Origin: Candidatus Zixiibacteriota bacterium | GTDB taxonomy: Bacteria; Zixibacteria; MSB-5A5; GN15; FEB-12 | Direction: 5' to 3' | Length of the DNA stretch: 8,362 nt | NCBI GenBank assembly: GCA_016213305.1 | Contig: JACRAV010000398.1 | Location: 1 to 8,362, forward strand | Shown here: one piece after another, positions 1 through 5,504 of the stretch | How the letters are laid out: every line of letters begins with the position of its first letter | Position numbering within the stretch: position 1 is the stretch's first letter | Notes under the pieces: generated by a model | The model's database searches: none | Told to the model about the DNA's origin: nothing | Seen by the model: the letters and a program-made list of their open reading frames with translations, nothing else | Program-made: the position numbers and the translations under genes

Positions 1-1155
1 CGGGTCCTGACGCAAGAACGAGCGCAGAGCGGCCGCAAACGTCAGGCCGATATCCGATCGCACCGCCACCTGGTTGATCCCTTCGAAGTTGAATTCGACC
101 GGGTCCTCGGCCGTCATGATATTGACGTCGATTGTATTTATCTGCGCCAGCGCCGAATACAGCGTCGTCGTTTTACCCGAACCGGTCGGACCCGTGACCA
201 GAATTATGCCGTACGGCTCGTGAATGCCGGCGTCGAACTTCTTGAGGTCCTGCTCTCGAAATCCCAGCTTGGTCATGTCGACTTTGAGCGCCATCGGATC
301 CAGAATACGCATCACGACCTTCTCGCCGTAAATCAGAGGAAGCACCGAAACGCGAAGATCGACCGTTCGCCCGCCCACCTTGACCTTGATGCGTCCGTCC
401 TGCGGCAGGCGCCGCTCCGAAATGTCGAGATCCGCCATGATCTTGAGTCGCGACACGATCGCGGACCGGTATTTGTAGGGTAACGGCGCCATTTCGCGAA
501 GATCGCCGTCGATGCGGTAGCGGACCCGGATTCGCTTCTCATAGGTCTCGAAGTGAATATCGGACGCCCCCATGCGGATCGCTTCGGAGATGATCGAATC
601 GACCAGCTTGACCAGCGGTTTGTCCTGAATCGCCGACAGAAGATCCGATTCGTTGACCGTCTCTTCGGTCTCGACGACTTCAAGCCCTTCCTCTTCCAGC
701 CCCTTCACCATCTCGCTGAGCTGATTCGAGGTGCCGTAGTACAACTCGATGGCCTTCTCGATGGCCTTTTCCGGCGATATCACCGGCTGAACATTGCATC
801 CGGTGATGAACTTGACGGCGTCGAGAACGTAGATATTGTTCGGATCGCTGATCGCGACCATCAACACCTTGTTGATCTTCGAAATGGCAACGACTTTGAA
901 CTTGCGGGCGATATCAAGCGGAATCAGCTTGACGATCTCCGGATTCAGCTCGACGTCCGAAAGACGGAGCGCCCCGATCTTGAGATGTTTGCCGACAAAT
1001 GTGGCCAGCTCGTCTTCAGACGCCACCGCCCCCATCTGGATCAGGACCGACTCAAACTTCTCCTTCTTTTCCTTGGAGACTGCCAGCGCCTTGTCGGCCT
1101 GCGCCTGAGTTATCTTGCCGGCCTGAACTAATATGGTGCTCAGTTCTGTGGACAT
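1..1155 (-). CDS. pilB: Type IV pilus extension ATPase PilB (3' end beyond window)
   Basis: This is the N-terminal 385 codons of a PilB/GspE-type secretion ATPase, the cytoplasmic hexameric motor that powers pilus polymerisation. The frame starts at ATG 1155 and stays open to base 1, so about a third of the usual 560-570 residues is missing. Residues 1-160 form an MshEN/T2SSE_N-type domain, and residues about 176-300 hold the N2 region with the family stretch SDIHFE. Walker A is GPTGSGKTT at residues 322-330 (bases 192-166), followed by the Asp-box motif AEDPVEF. The window ends at LRQDP, just before the expected Walker B. A GGGGAG ribosome site at 1165-1160 supports the start. It lies 60 bases after mglB, probably in the same transcript. 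GspE of type II secretion is the alternative; the MglAB context and PilB-like N-terminus favour a pilus role. Confidence 0.93.
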   Translation of the reverse strand, partial: MSTELSTILVQAGKITQAQADKALAVSKEKKEKFESVLIQMGAVASEDELATFVGKHLKIGALRLSDVELNPEIVKLIPLDIARKFKVVAISKINKVLMVAISDPNNIYVLDAVKFITGCNVQPVISPEKAIEKAIELYYGTSNQLSEMVKGLEEEGLEVVETEETVNESDLLSAIQDKPLVKLVDSIISEAIRMGASDIHFETYEKRIRVRYRIDGDLREMAPLPYKYRSAIVSRLKIMADLDISERRLPQDGRIKVKVGGRTVDLRVSVLPLIYGEKVVMRILDPMALKVDMTKLGFREQDLKKFDAGIHEPYGIILVTGPTGSGKTTTLYSALAQINTIDVNIMTAEDPVEFNFEGINQVAVRSDIGLTFAAALRSFLRQDP

Positions 1156-1177
1156 TGCTCTCCCCAACGGATACGCC

Positions 1178-1204
1178 GTCCGGGGCTCCCGCCCCGACCC
1201 GGAC
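1178..1204 (-). other. GC-rich stem-loop in the mglB-pilB gap
   Basis: The 60-base gap between mglB and pilB contains nested inverted repeats. On the transcribed strand, CGGGGC and GCCCCG (1196-1191 and 1186-1181) can form a 6-bp all-GC stem closed by GGGA, a GNRA-type tetraloop. Alternatively, GTCCGGG (1204-1198) can pair with CCCGGAC (1184-1178) as a 7-bp outer stem; the two foldings compete in part. No T-run follows, so it is not a standard intrinsic terminator. It sits about 13 bases before the pilB ribosome site, so an mRNA-stability, processing or translation-tuning role is possible. The pairing is seen in the sequence; the role is inferred. Confidence 0.55.
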
Positions 1205-1215
1205 ACCTCCGCCGA

Positions 1216-1701
1216 TCAATCCTGAAAAATGTCGTCCAACTTCTGCTGGGCGCTGTCGGCCAGCTCGTGCGATATCTGCGGCTTATTGCCCGCTTTGACC
1301 TTGACGTCGTCGAACACCTTGGCCAGTTCGGTCGAGGTCTCCTTGGCGTACAGGCGCACCATGCCAATGGTGGTGCGGTCGTCGAATATGACCACCAGAA
1401 TCGACCGCTCGCCGACGATTGTCATGTGGATGTGGTCCTTCTTCCCCTGATGGAAGAGCACCGAAAATTCCGGTTCACCCACCAGCCGCGCAATCTCCTT
1501 GGTCGAGGCGAACGCTCCGGCCAGCAGGGCCGCCAGCGCCGTGGTGTCCAGCGAATGCGTGAATCCTTGCCGCGTGATCAGATGCCCGTCCTTGTCCACC
1601 AGCAGGGCGCATTTGGCCTCGGAACCCTTCAGCATCTTTGCCAACAGCGCGTCGATTCGGACTACTTCTTCCTCGTAGATGATAAACGTATCGTCAGACA
1701 T
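1216..1701 (-). CDS. mglB: MglB-type roadblock protein, GAP of MglA
   Basis: A 161-residue roadblock/LC7 protein that resembles Myxococcus xanthus MglB (159 residues) from end to end. Shared features are an N-terminal YEEE segment, LVDKDGHLI, an LDTT-ALAALLAG stretch, GEPEFSVLFHQGKKD, MTIVGER, LVVIFDDRTT-G-VRL, and an acidic C-terminal end DDIFQD resembling the Myxococcus end. In that organism MglB dimers stimulate GTP hydrolysis by MglA and help set front-rear polarity, and its C-terminal helix also contacts MglA. The gene begins 18 bases after the mglA stop with a strong GGAGGA site (1712-1707) five bases before ATG, and is surely cotranscribed with mglA. The order here is mglA-mglB, opposite to Myxococcus mglBA. 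No membrane segment is seen, so it should be cytoplasmic. Confidence 0.9.
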   Translation of the reverse strand: MSDDTFIIYEEEVVRIDALLAKMLKGSEAKCALLVDKDGHLITRQGFTHSLDTTALAALLAGAFASTKEIARLVGEPEFSVLFHQGKKDHIHMTIVGERSILVVIFDDRTTIGMVRLYAKETSTELAKVFDDVKVKAGNKPQISHELADSAQQKLDDIFQD

Positions 1702-1706
1702 GTTCT

Positions 1707-1712
1707 TCCTCC
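1707..1712 (-). promoter_or_regulatory. Strong ribosome binding site of mglB
   Basis: GGAGGA on the minus strand lies five bases before the mglB ATG at 1701, inside the 18-base mglA-mglB gap. It is among the strongest Shine-Dalgarno matches in the window and fixes the mglB start. It suggests that MglB is translated efficiently relative to its GTPase partner. Confidence 0.75.
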
Positions 1713-1719
1713 AAAAACT

Positions 1720-2805
1720 CTACTTGTTACCGAATAAACGCTTCAGAAAGCCGGGCTTGTTATCTTCCTGACGGCGTCGAACCGACGGCGCCATCTGCGG
1801 GGCAGACCCTCCCGGCTTGGGATCCGCCTTCGGATCGCCCGATGAAGGCGCTGATTTGTCCGGAGTCTGCACCGCCTTCGAGCGATCAGCACCGGAATCC
1901 TGGACGGGTGTCGCTGGGCGTGGCTCGACGGTTTCCTGCGATCTGCTTCCCGGATACGGGCGCGGGTGCGCCGGCATCGATGATGGCGGCGGTGCGACCG
2001 CCTGCCGAGTCGACGCATCGGCTACCGGAACTGGTCGCGCGGCCGCGACCACGGTTGACGCTGGGGTCGGTGCCGGTTGGCGTACGGGCGCCGATGCCGG
2101 AGGCGCCGCCGCCGCGCGATCCGACGGATACGCAGGTGTCACCGGCACAACCGGCTCCGCCACTGTGACCGCTTTGGGCTGGGCTGAAACACTCGACTGG
2201 GCGCTCACCGGTCTGGGGGCCTGCGCGCTCTTGGCCTTGTCAAGCACCAGCTTGATCACCAGCTTAAGAGTGTCAAACACCCCATTGCCGATATGGGCCG
2301 ACGCTTCAAAATGAGGTAGGCGCCGGGGATTCAGACGGGCATTCAGCGCCTCGACCGTCATCACACCCGGAAGATCCCGCTTGTTGTACTGGATCACCAT
2401 CGGCAATTCGTCCAGCTTGTACCCATATTCCGTGAGGTTTTCCTCGAGATTGGTCAGCGACTCGATATTCTCATCCATCTTGTCCGGCTGGCTGTCCGCC
2501 ACGAACACCACGCCGTCTACGCCCCGCAGAACAAGCTTGCGTGTCGCGTTGTAGTACACCTGCCCCGGCACCGTGTATAACTGGAACTTGGCCGTGAAGC
2601 CGTTGATCGTGCCAATGTTGATCGGCAGAAAATCGAAATAAAGAGTCCGGTCCGCTTCGGTTGCCAGCGAAATCAGCTTGCCGCGCGTGTTCTGCGGTAC
2701 TTTCGCGTGCACATATTGCAGATTGGTGGTCTTGCCCGACAGGCCGGGACCATAATACACGATCTTGCAACTTACTTCGCGGGCCGAATAATTAATCGAA
2801 ACCAT
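1720..2805 (-). CDS. mglA: MglA-type Ras-like GTPase with long low-complexity C-terminal tail
   Basis: Residues 1-195 match Myxococcus MglA without numbering shifts: opening INYS-RE, P-loop GPGLSGKTT at 19-27, R53 in EADRTL, the switch II motif TVPGQ at 78-82 with the MglA-specific Thr78 and catalytic Gln82, NKRD at 141-144, and a degenerate G5 around 167-171. All nucleotide-binding and hydrolysis residues are present, so an active GTPase is expected. MglA switches cell polarity and, when GTP-bound, activates type IV pili at the leading pole. Unlike the usual 195-residue protein, this one continues for about 165 residues rich in Pro, Ala, Ser and Val, ending in a basic-hydrophobic GFLKRLFGNK (352-361). 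The tail is in frame with no sign of frameshift. AGGAG at 2817-2813, seven bases before ATG, supports the start. Confidence 0.94.
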   Translation of the reverse strand: MVSINYSAREVSCKIVYYGPGLSGKTTNLQYVHAKVPQNTRGKLISLATEADRTLYFDFLPINIGTINGFTAKFQLYTVPGQVYYNATRKLVLRGVDGVVFVADSQPDKMDENIESLTNLEENLTEYGYKLDELPMVIQYNKRDLPGVMTVEALNARLNPRRLPHFEASAHIGNGVFDTLKLVIKLVLDKAKSAQAPRPVSAQSSVSAQPKAVTVAEPVVPVTPAYPSDRAAAAPPASAPVRQPAPTPASTVVAAARPVPVADASTRQAVAPPPSSMPAHPRPYPGSRSQETVEPRPATPVQDSGADRSKAVQTPDKSAPSSGDPKADPKPGGSAPQMAPSVRRRQEDNKPGFLKRLFGNK

Positions 2806-2812
2806 GAGTACG

Positions 2813-2817
2813 CTCCT
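2813..2817 (-). promoter_or_regulatory. Ribosome binding site of mglA
   Basis: AGGAG on the minus strand, seven bases before the ATG at 2805, in the 33-base gap after the small roadblock gene. It supports this start, which also gives the conserved MglA N-terminus with the P-loop at residue 19. Confidence 0.65.
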
Positions 2818-2838
2818 GATATCCCTGACTGTCCTGCC

Positions 2839-3180
2839 TCAGCTGGCCACCTTCAAGCGGCCGATCGCGTTCTTGATCTCAAGACGGATCAATCCGATGT
2901 TCACCTGTTTCTCAGCCGTGACGACCAGAATCCCGATACCTGCGTCGCTGAAGAACAGCTTGGCATCGTCCGCCTCCACCGTCACCTGCGACAGCGGCCG
3001 GGTGTTCAATCGCACCAGCGATTTCTGGATCGTCGTCGTTATCGACGCCGCCAGCGCACCGACCGTTTCCCCTTCCATGCCCGTTCCCATATCCGCCGCG
3101 ATCACGATGCCGTCATTGCCGACGACCATCGACCCGGTGATGCCCGGGGTTTTGTTCAGTTCGCTCAGGACTTCATACAT
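2839..3180 (-). CDS. Stand-alone roadblock/LC7 domain protein
   Basis: A 113-residue protein that is essentially one roadblock/LC7 domain: an N-terminal helix, the MVVGNDGIVIAADMG strand-turn-strand, a central helix (GETVGALAASITTTIQKSL), then paired strands (LFFSDAGIGILVVTAE) and a C-terminal helix. Roadblock domains dimerise and bind small Ras-like GTPases as GAPs or scaffolds. It is shorter than the MglB-type protein encoded downstream and lacks its N- and C-terminal extensions, so it is a distinct paralogue. Its start overlaps the end of the preceding gene by 8 bases, and its ribosome site GAGGTGGAG (3196-3188) lies in that gene's last codons, which indicates translational coupling. It sits directly before mglA. 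A partner or second regulator of MglA, or a heterodimer partner of another roadblock protein here, is plausible but inferred. Confidence 0.88.
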   Translation of the reverse strand: MYEVLSELNKTPGITGSMVVGNDGIVIAADMGTGMEGETVGALAASITTTIQKSLVRLNTRPLSQVTVEADDAKLFFSDAGIGILVVTAEKQVNIGLIRLEIKNAIGRLKVAS

Positions 3181-4162
3181 ATGCTTTCTCCACCTCGTTT
3201 TGCCGGTTGGATCCGTTCCGTTCCAGCCAATGTTTTTTGAGCATGTCCAGACCCTGGTTGATGCGGATATTCAACAAGTCGTCGGCCAGCCGCTCGGCCA
3301 ATGTCATCATGCACCATGTCCCGATCCGGCCCAAGACCAGTCGCTTTTCTTTCAACAGGATGTCGATCTTTTCCACCTCGCCGAACTTTCCCTTGGCGAG
3401 GATTTGTCGGTTCCACTCAAGGAAGGTGACCGCCAGCGGCGCCAGGTCTTCCGGATCGAGCCGCCCACGACAATGATTCGCCAACAGCAGACCCTCATGA
3501 TCGACCACCGCGACAAAGTACACGGAGCCATGTTCGGCCACGTACCGCACCGCACGATCGAATCCGTTCAAGTCGGACGGAATTGAGGGGACCGCGTTGT
3601 CAACGGGAATTCGCGCATGCGCGGCCGTCGCCTCCGGAAACGAAACCTCCCGGGGTTTCGGCGCCAGATGGCTCGGTTCGGTTCGCTCCCGTGCCGGGGT
3701 GGCGGGAAACTGAGTTCGAACCGGCGGCGAAATCGGGACTCGACCCGGCTCGCGACGCGGCGCGCTCGGACGAACCCCAAACTCCCTGAGCACCGGCATA
3801 AGTGCCAGCGGCGTCAGGATGACTTGAAGCACCAGCCCGGGCCAATAACTGACCTCGGCCAGAGGGATCGCCAGGCCGATTTCCGTGGAATACACGACCG
3901 CGATGAGCACGCCCAACAGCGCACCAATAGCCAGGCGATAAGCCAGCGACAGCCCTACCACATTCAGGATGCTGACCAGGTTGGTGCAACGATAGGCCAC
4001 GGCGCCCACCAGTCCGTACAGCGCGATCTCGTAGGGAATGTACTGCCACGACGCCCGGAGCAGATCCTGCTCGAATAATCTGGGATAAATGGCCAATGGC
4101 GCCGCGACTGCCACCACCGTCCCGATGATCAGATGAAGTGTCTTGTTTCGACCGGATTCCAT
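3173..4162 (-). CDS. Membrane-anchored roadblock-like protein
   Basis: A 329-residue protein in three parts. The N-terminal part (1-125) is strongly hydrophobic, with helices at about 9-26, 42-59, 62-91 (long, perhaps two) and 106-125, so four or five membrane segments. A Pro/Arg-rich, probably disordered linker covers about 130-200. The C-terminal part (about 200-315) has a roadblock-like pattern: YFVAVVDHEGLLLAN, a helix with LAPLAVTFLEWNRQIL, then strands around KIDILLKEKRLVLGRIG and a closing helix. The match is weaker than in its neighbours. I infer a membrane platform that presents a roadblock domain to MglA or another roadblock protein. AAAGGA six bases before ATG supports the start. 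The gene begins 10 bases after the TPR gene and overlaps the next by 8 bases. I know of no named family with exactly this architecture. Confidence 0.82.
   Translation of the reverse strand: MESGRNKTLHLIIGTVVAVAAPLAIYPRLFEQDLLRASWQYIPYEIALYGLVGAVAYRCTNLVSILNVVGLSLAYRLAIGALLGVLIAVVYSTEIGLAIPLAEVSYWPGLVLQVILTPLALMPVLREFGVRPSAPRREPGRVPISPPVRTQFPATPARERTEPSHLAPKPREVSFPEATAAHARIPVDNAVPSIPSDLNGFDRAVRYVAEHGSVYFVAVVDHEGLLLANHCRGRLDPEDLAPLAVTFLEWNRQILAKGKFGEVEKIDILLKEKRLVLGRIGTWCMMTLAERLADDLLNIRINQGLDMLKKHWLERNGSNRQNEVEKAYV
3188..3196 (-). promoter_or_regulatory. Ribosome binding site inside the preceding gene
   Basis: GAGGTGGAG on the minus strand lies within the final codons of the membrane-anchored roadblock gene, seven bases before the ATG at 3180. 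With the 8-base gene overlap it suggests translational coupling, and so matched amounts of the membrane-fused and free roadblock proteins. Confidence 0.6.
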
Positions 4163-4172
4163 AATAATCCTT

Positions 4173-5030
4173 TCAGTGAGCGCCGTCGAATTTGTCGATC
4201 AGGGTGGACAATTTCATGCGCAACGTTCCGAGATTTACACCCGCCGCGGCCAAAAACACAAACATCCCGCGACCGGCGCGCACCAGATAAAATACCGGGT
4301 CGCCCGTTTCGATAAGCAATGTCTGCAATTTGCCCAGCGAGGTTTTGGCCAGAGCGTTCGTGATCGCACGTTCAACTTCCGCCAACGTCGCGCTACACAC
4401 CGTTTGGTCAAGTTTCAAATGCCATTCCGCCTCGCCCACCAGGCCTTCGCCATTGACATACAGTCCGCCCGTGACCTGAGGGATGTCGGCCGCCATCGAC
4501 AATATTTCTCCCGCCGACAATGTCGTCGCGGTGGCCTTGCGGGTCTCCCCCGGCGGCGGCGGCACATCCGGCGGCGGACCCGGCTTCTGGCTACTCGCCT
4601 TGGCTCGCTCTTCGGGAAGCTTTCGTGCTATCTCCAGCAACTTCTGAATGTGGTTGTTGTTCGGGTCGGCCTGAAGGAGCCGTCGCAGAAGCTTGGCGGC
4701 CCCATCATAATCTCCCTGATAAATCTGTATCTCCGCCAGTAGCAGATCGGTCGCCCGCGTCGGCCCTTCAATTTCCATCGCCTTGCGAACTTCCGCCTCC
4801 GCCCAGTCGTACAGACCGCGATCCAGATTGATCCGGGCCATCACCATGTGCGCCGACGCGTATGACGGATGCACCTTCAACCCGCTCTGGCAGACGCGGA
4901 AGGCCTTGTCCAGTTCGCCGTTCTTGCGAAACGCTTCAGCCAACGCCGCAAATATCTGCGAGTTCGGATCCGTATCAAGAATCCGCTGACACTTATCTAT
5001 CCGATCGGTCAGTTCCGCGGTCGAAGACAT
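4173..5030 (-). CDS. TPR protein with C-terminal roadblock-like domain
   Basis: A 285-residue soluble protein. Residues about 24-125 carry three tetratricopeptide repeats, seen in the spaced A-G-Y/L-A-P pattern (for example NGELDKAF...HPS, RGLYDWAEAEVRKAM and QGDYDGAAKLLRRLLQADPNN), with a likely extra helix in front. A proline-rich linker spans about 142-166. Residues about 170-285 look like a roadblock/LC7 domain: GGLYVNGEGLV, a helix around LAEVERAITNAL, strands LLIETGDPVFYLVRAG and GMFVFLAAAG, and a final helix. TPRs bind partner proteins, so this could be an adaptor between the MglA module and the pilus machine, comparable in logic to the Myxococcus TPR protein SgmX, though I do not claim orthology. 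It is the first gene after a good promoter; its own ribosome site is weak. Confidence 0.85.
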   Translation of the reverse strand: MSSTAELTDRIDKCQRILDTDPNSQIFAALAEAFRKNGELDKAFRVCQSGLKVHPSYASAHMVMARINLDRGLYDWAEAEVRKAMEIEGPTRATDLLLAEIQIYQGDYDGAAKLLRRLLQADPNNNHIQKLLEIARKLPEERAKASSQKPGPPPDVPPPPGETRKATATTLSAGEILSMAADIPQVTGGLYVNGEGLVGEAEWHLKLDQTVCSATLAEVERAITNALAKTSLGKLQTLLIETGDPVFYLVRAGRGMFVFLAAAGVNLGTLRMKLSTLIDKFDGAH

Positions 5031-5095
5031 CAGGCTACCCGTCCAATTCGCTGTATTTCACAAGGGTATGTTCGCACGGTTTTCATCAATCTGCA

Positions 5096-5124
5096 ATGAT
5101 ATGTCGGCCTTGTACTTATGTCAA
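5096..5124 (-). promoter_or_regulatory. Near-consensus sigma70 promoter for the roadblock-mglAB-pilB unit
   Basis: On the minus strand, TTGACA (5124-5119, a perfect -35) is followed after exactly 17 bases by TATCAT (5101-5096, five of six matches to -10). Transcription should start near 5089, giving a leader of about 59 bases before the TPR-roadblock ATG. It lies in the 107-base gap after the small membrane protein gene. This is the best promoter match I found, and it suggests the six downstream genes are transcribed as their own unit, with possible read-through from upstream. Confidence 0.75.
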
Positions 5125-5136
5125 CCAAAAACAACC
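5122..5136 (-). repeat. Short direct repeat overlapping the -35 box
   Basis: GGTTG occurs twice on the minus strand, separated by TTTTT, so the copies are ten bases apart, about one helical turn. The second copy overlaps the TTGACA -35 element. This could be a small activator site or an upstream AT-rich element, but five-base repeats arise easily by chance. Confidence 0.3.
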
Positions 5137-5137
5137 G

Positions 5138-5500
5138 TCAGCCCAGAATGCGCTTCGTTTCGATAAGTCCGTACAAAAAGATACCCGACATAAGCACCAG
5201 CATCGAGGGACCGACCCAGGACGGCATGGTGATCGCGCCAAAATTGTGCAGTATGACCCCAAGCTGGCTGATCGCAAGAATTGAAAATCCGGCCAGGAAC
5301 AATTGCCAGCTACGGCTCAGCTGACCACCGCGTACCAGCATCAGGACTTTGAAGCATACCGCAATGCAGGCGCAGGCCCCCACCAGAATCAAAGCGGTAA
5401 TGGATGTCGGCGGATTGGCAATCACCGCCACCTCGCCGGCGTTGGCGCCGGCCGCCGTCCCCCACAGAACGGCTGTTAAAATCAAAAATCGTGACTGCAT
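5138..5500 (-). CDS. Small inner-membrane protein with signal peptide, unknown function
   Basis: A 120-residue protein that I do not recognise. Residues 1-21 look like a signal peptide (basic start, hydrophobic core, A-N-A before a likely cut at Gly22). Three membrane helices follow at about 34-56, 65-85 and 96-113, with basic residues (R57, R63, K116, R117) between and after them. The first helix is rich in Ala and Cys (C43, C45, C49). There is no catalytic motif. It begins 4 bases after the PATAN gene stop, and its ribosome site AGAGGA sits at the end of that gene, so the two are almost certainly cotranscribed. A sensory or anchoring subunit for the PATAN protein or the roadblock module is possible from position alone. 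Confidence 0.8.
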   Translation of the reverse strand: MQSRFLILTAVLWGTAAGANAGEVAVIANPPTSITALILVGACACIAVCFKVLMLVRGGQLSRSWQLFLAGFSILAISQLGVILHNFGAITMPSWVGPSMLVLMSGIFLYGLIETKRILG

Positions 5501-5504
5501 ATGT

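Noticed and set aside
553..1131. A 192-codon plus-strand open frame opposite pilB
   Set aside because: PilB motifs are continuous on the minus strand across this region; the plus-strand product has no recognisable domain.
1720..2230. A frameshift or gene fusion creating the MglA tail
   Set aside because: The tail is in frame, has the usual look of a disordered linker, and ends in a discrete motif followed by normal spacing to mglB. Nothing indicates a broken neighbouring gene.
1817..2314. A 165-codon plus-strand open frame opposite the MglA tail
   Set aside because: Its Gly/Ala/Thr-rich composition is what the complement of a Pro/Ala/Ser-rich tail gives. The MglA frame runs through with its family start and a charged C-terminal end.
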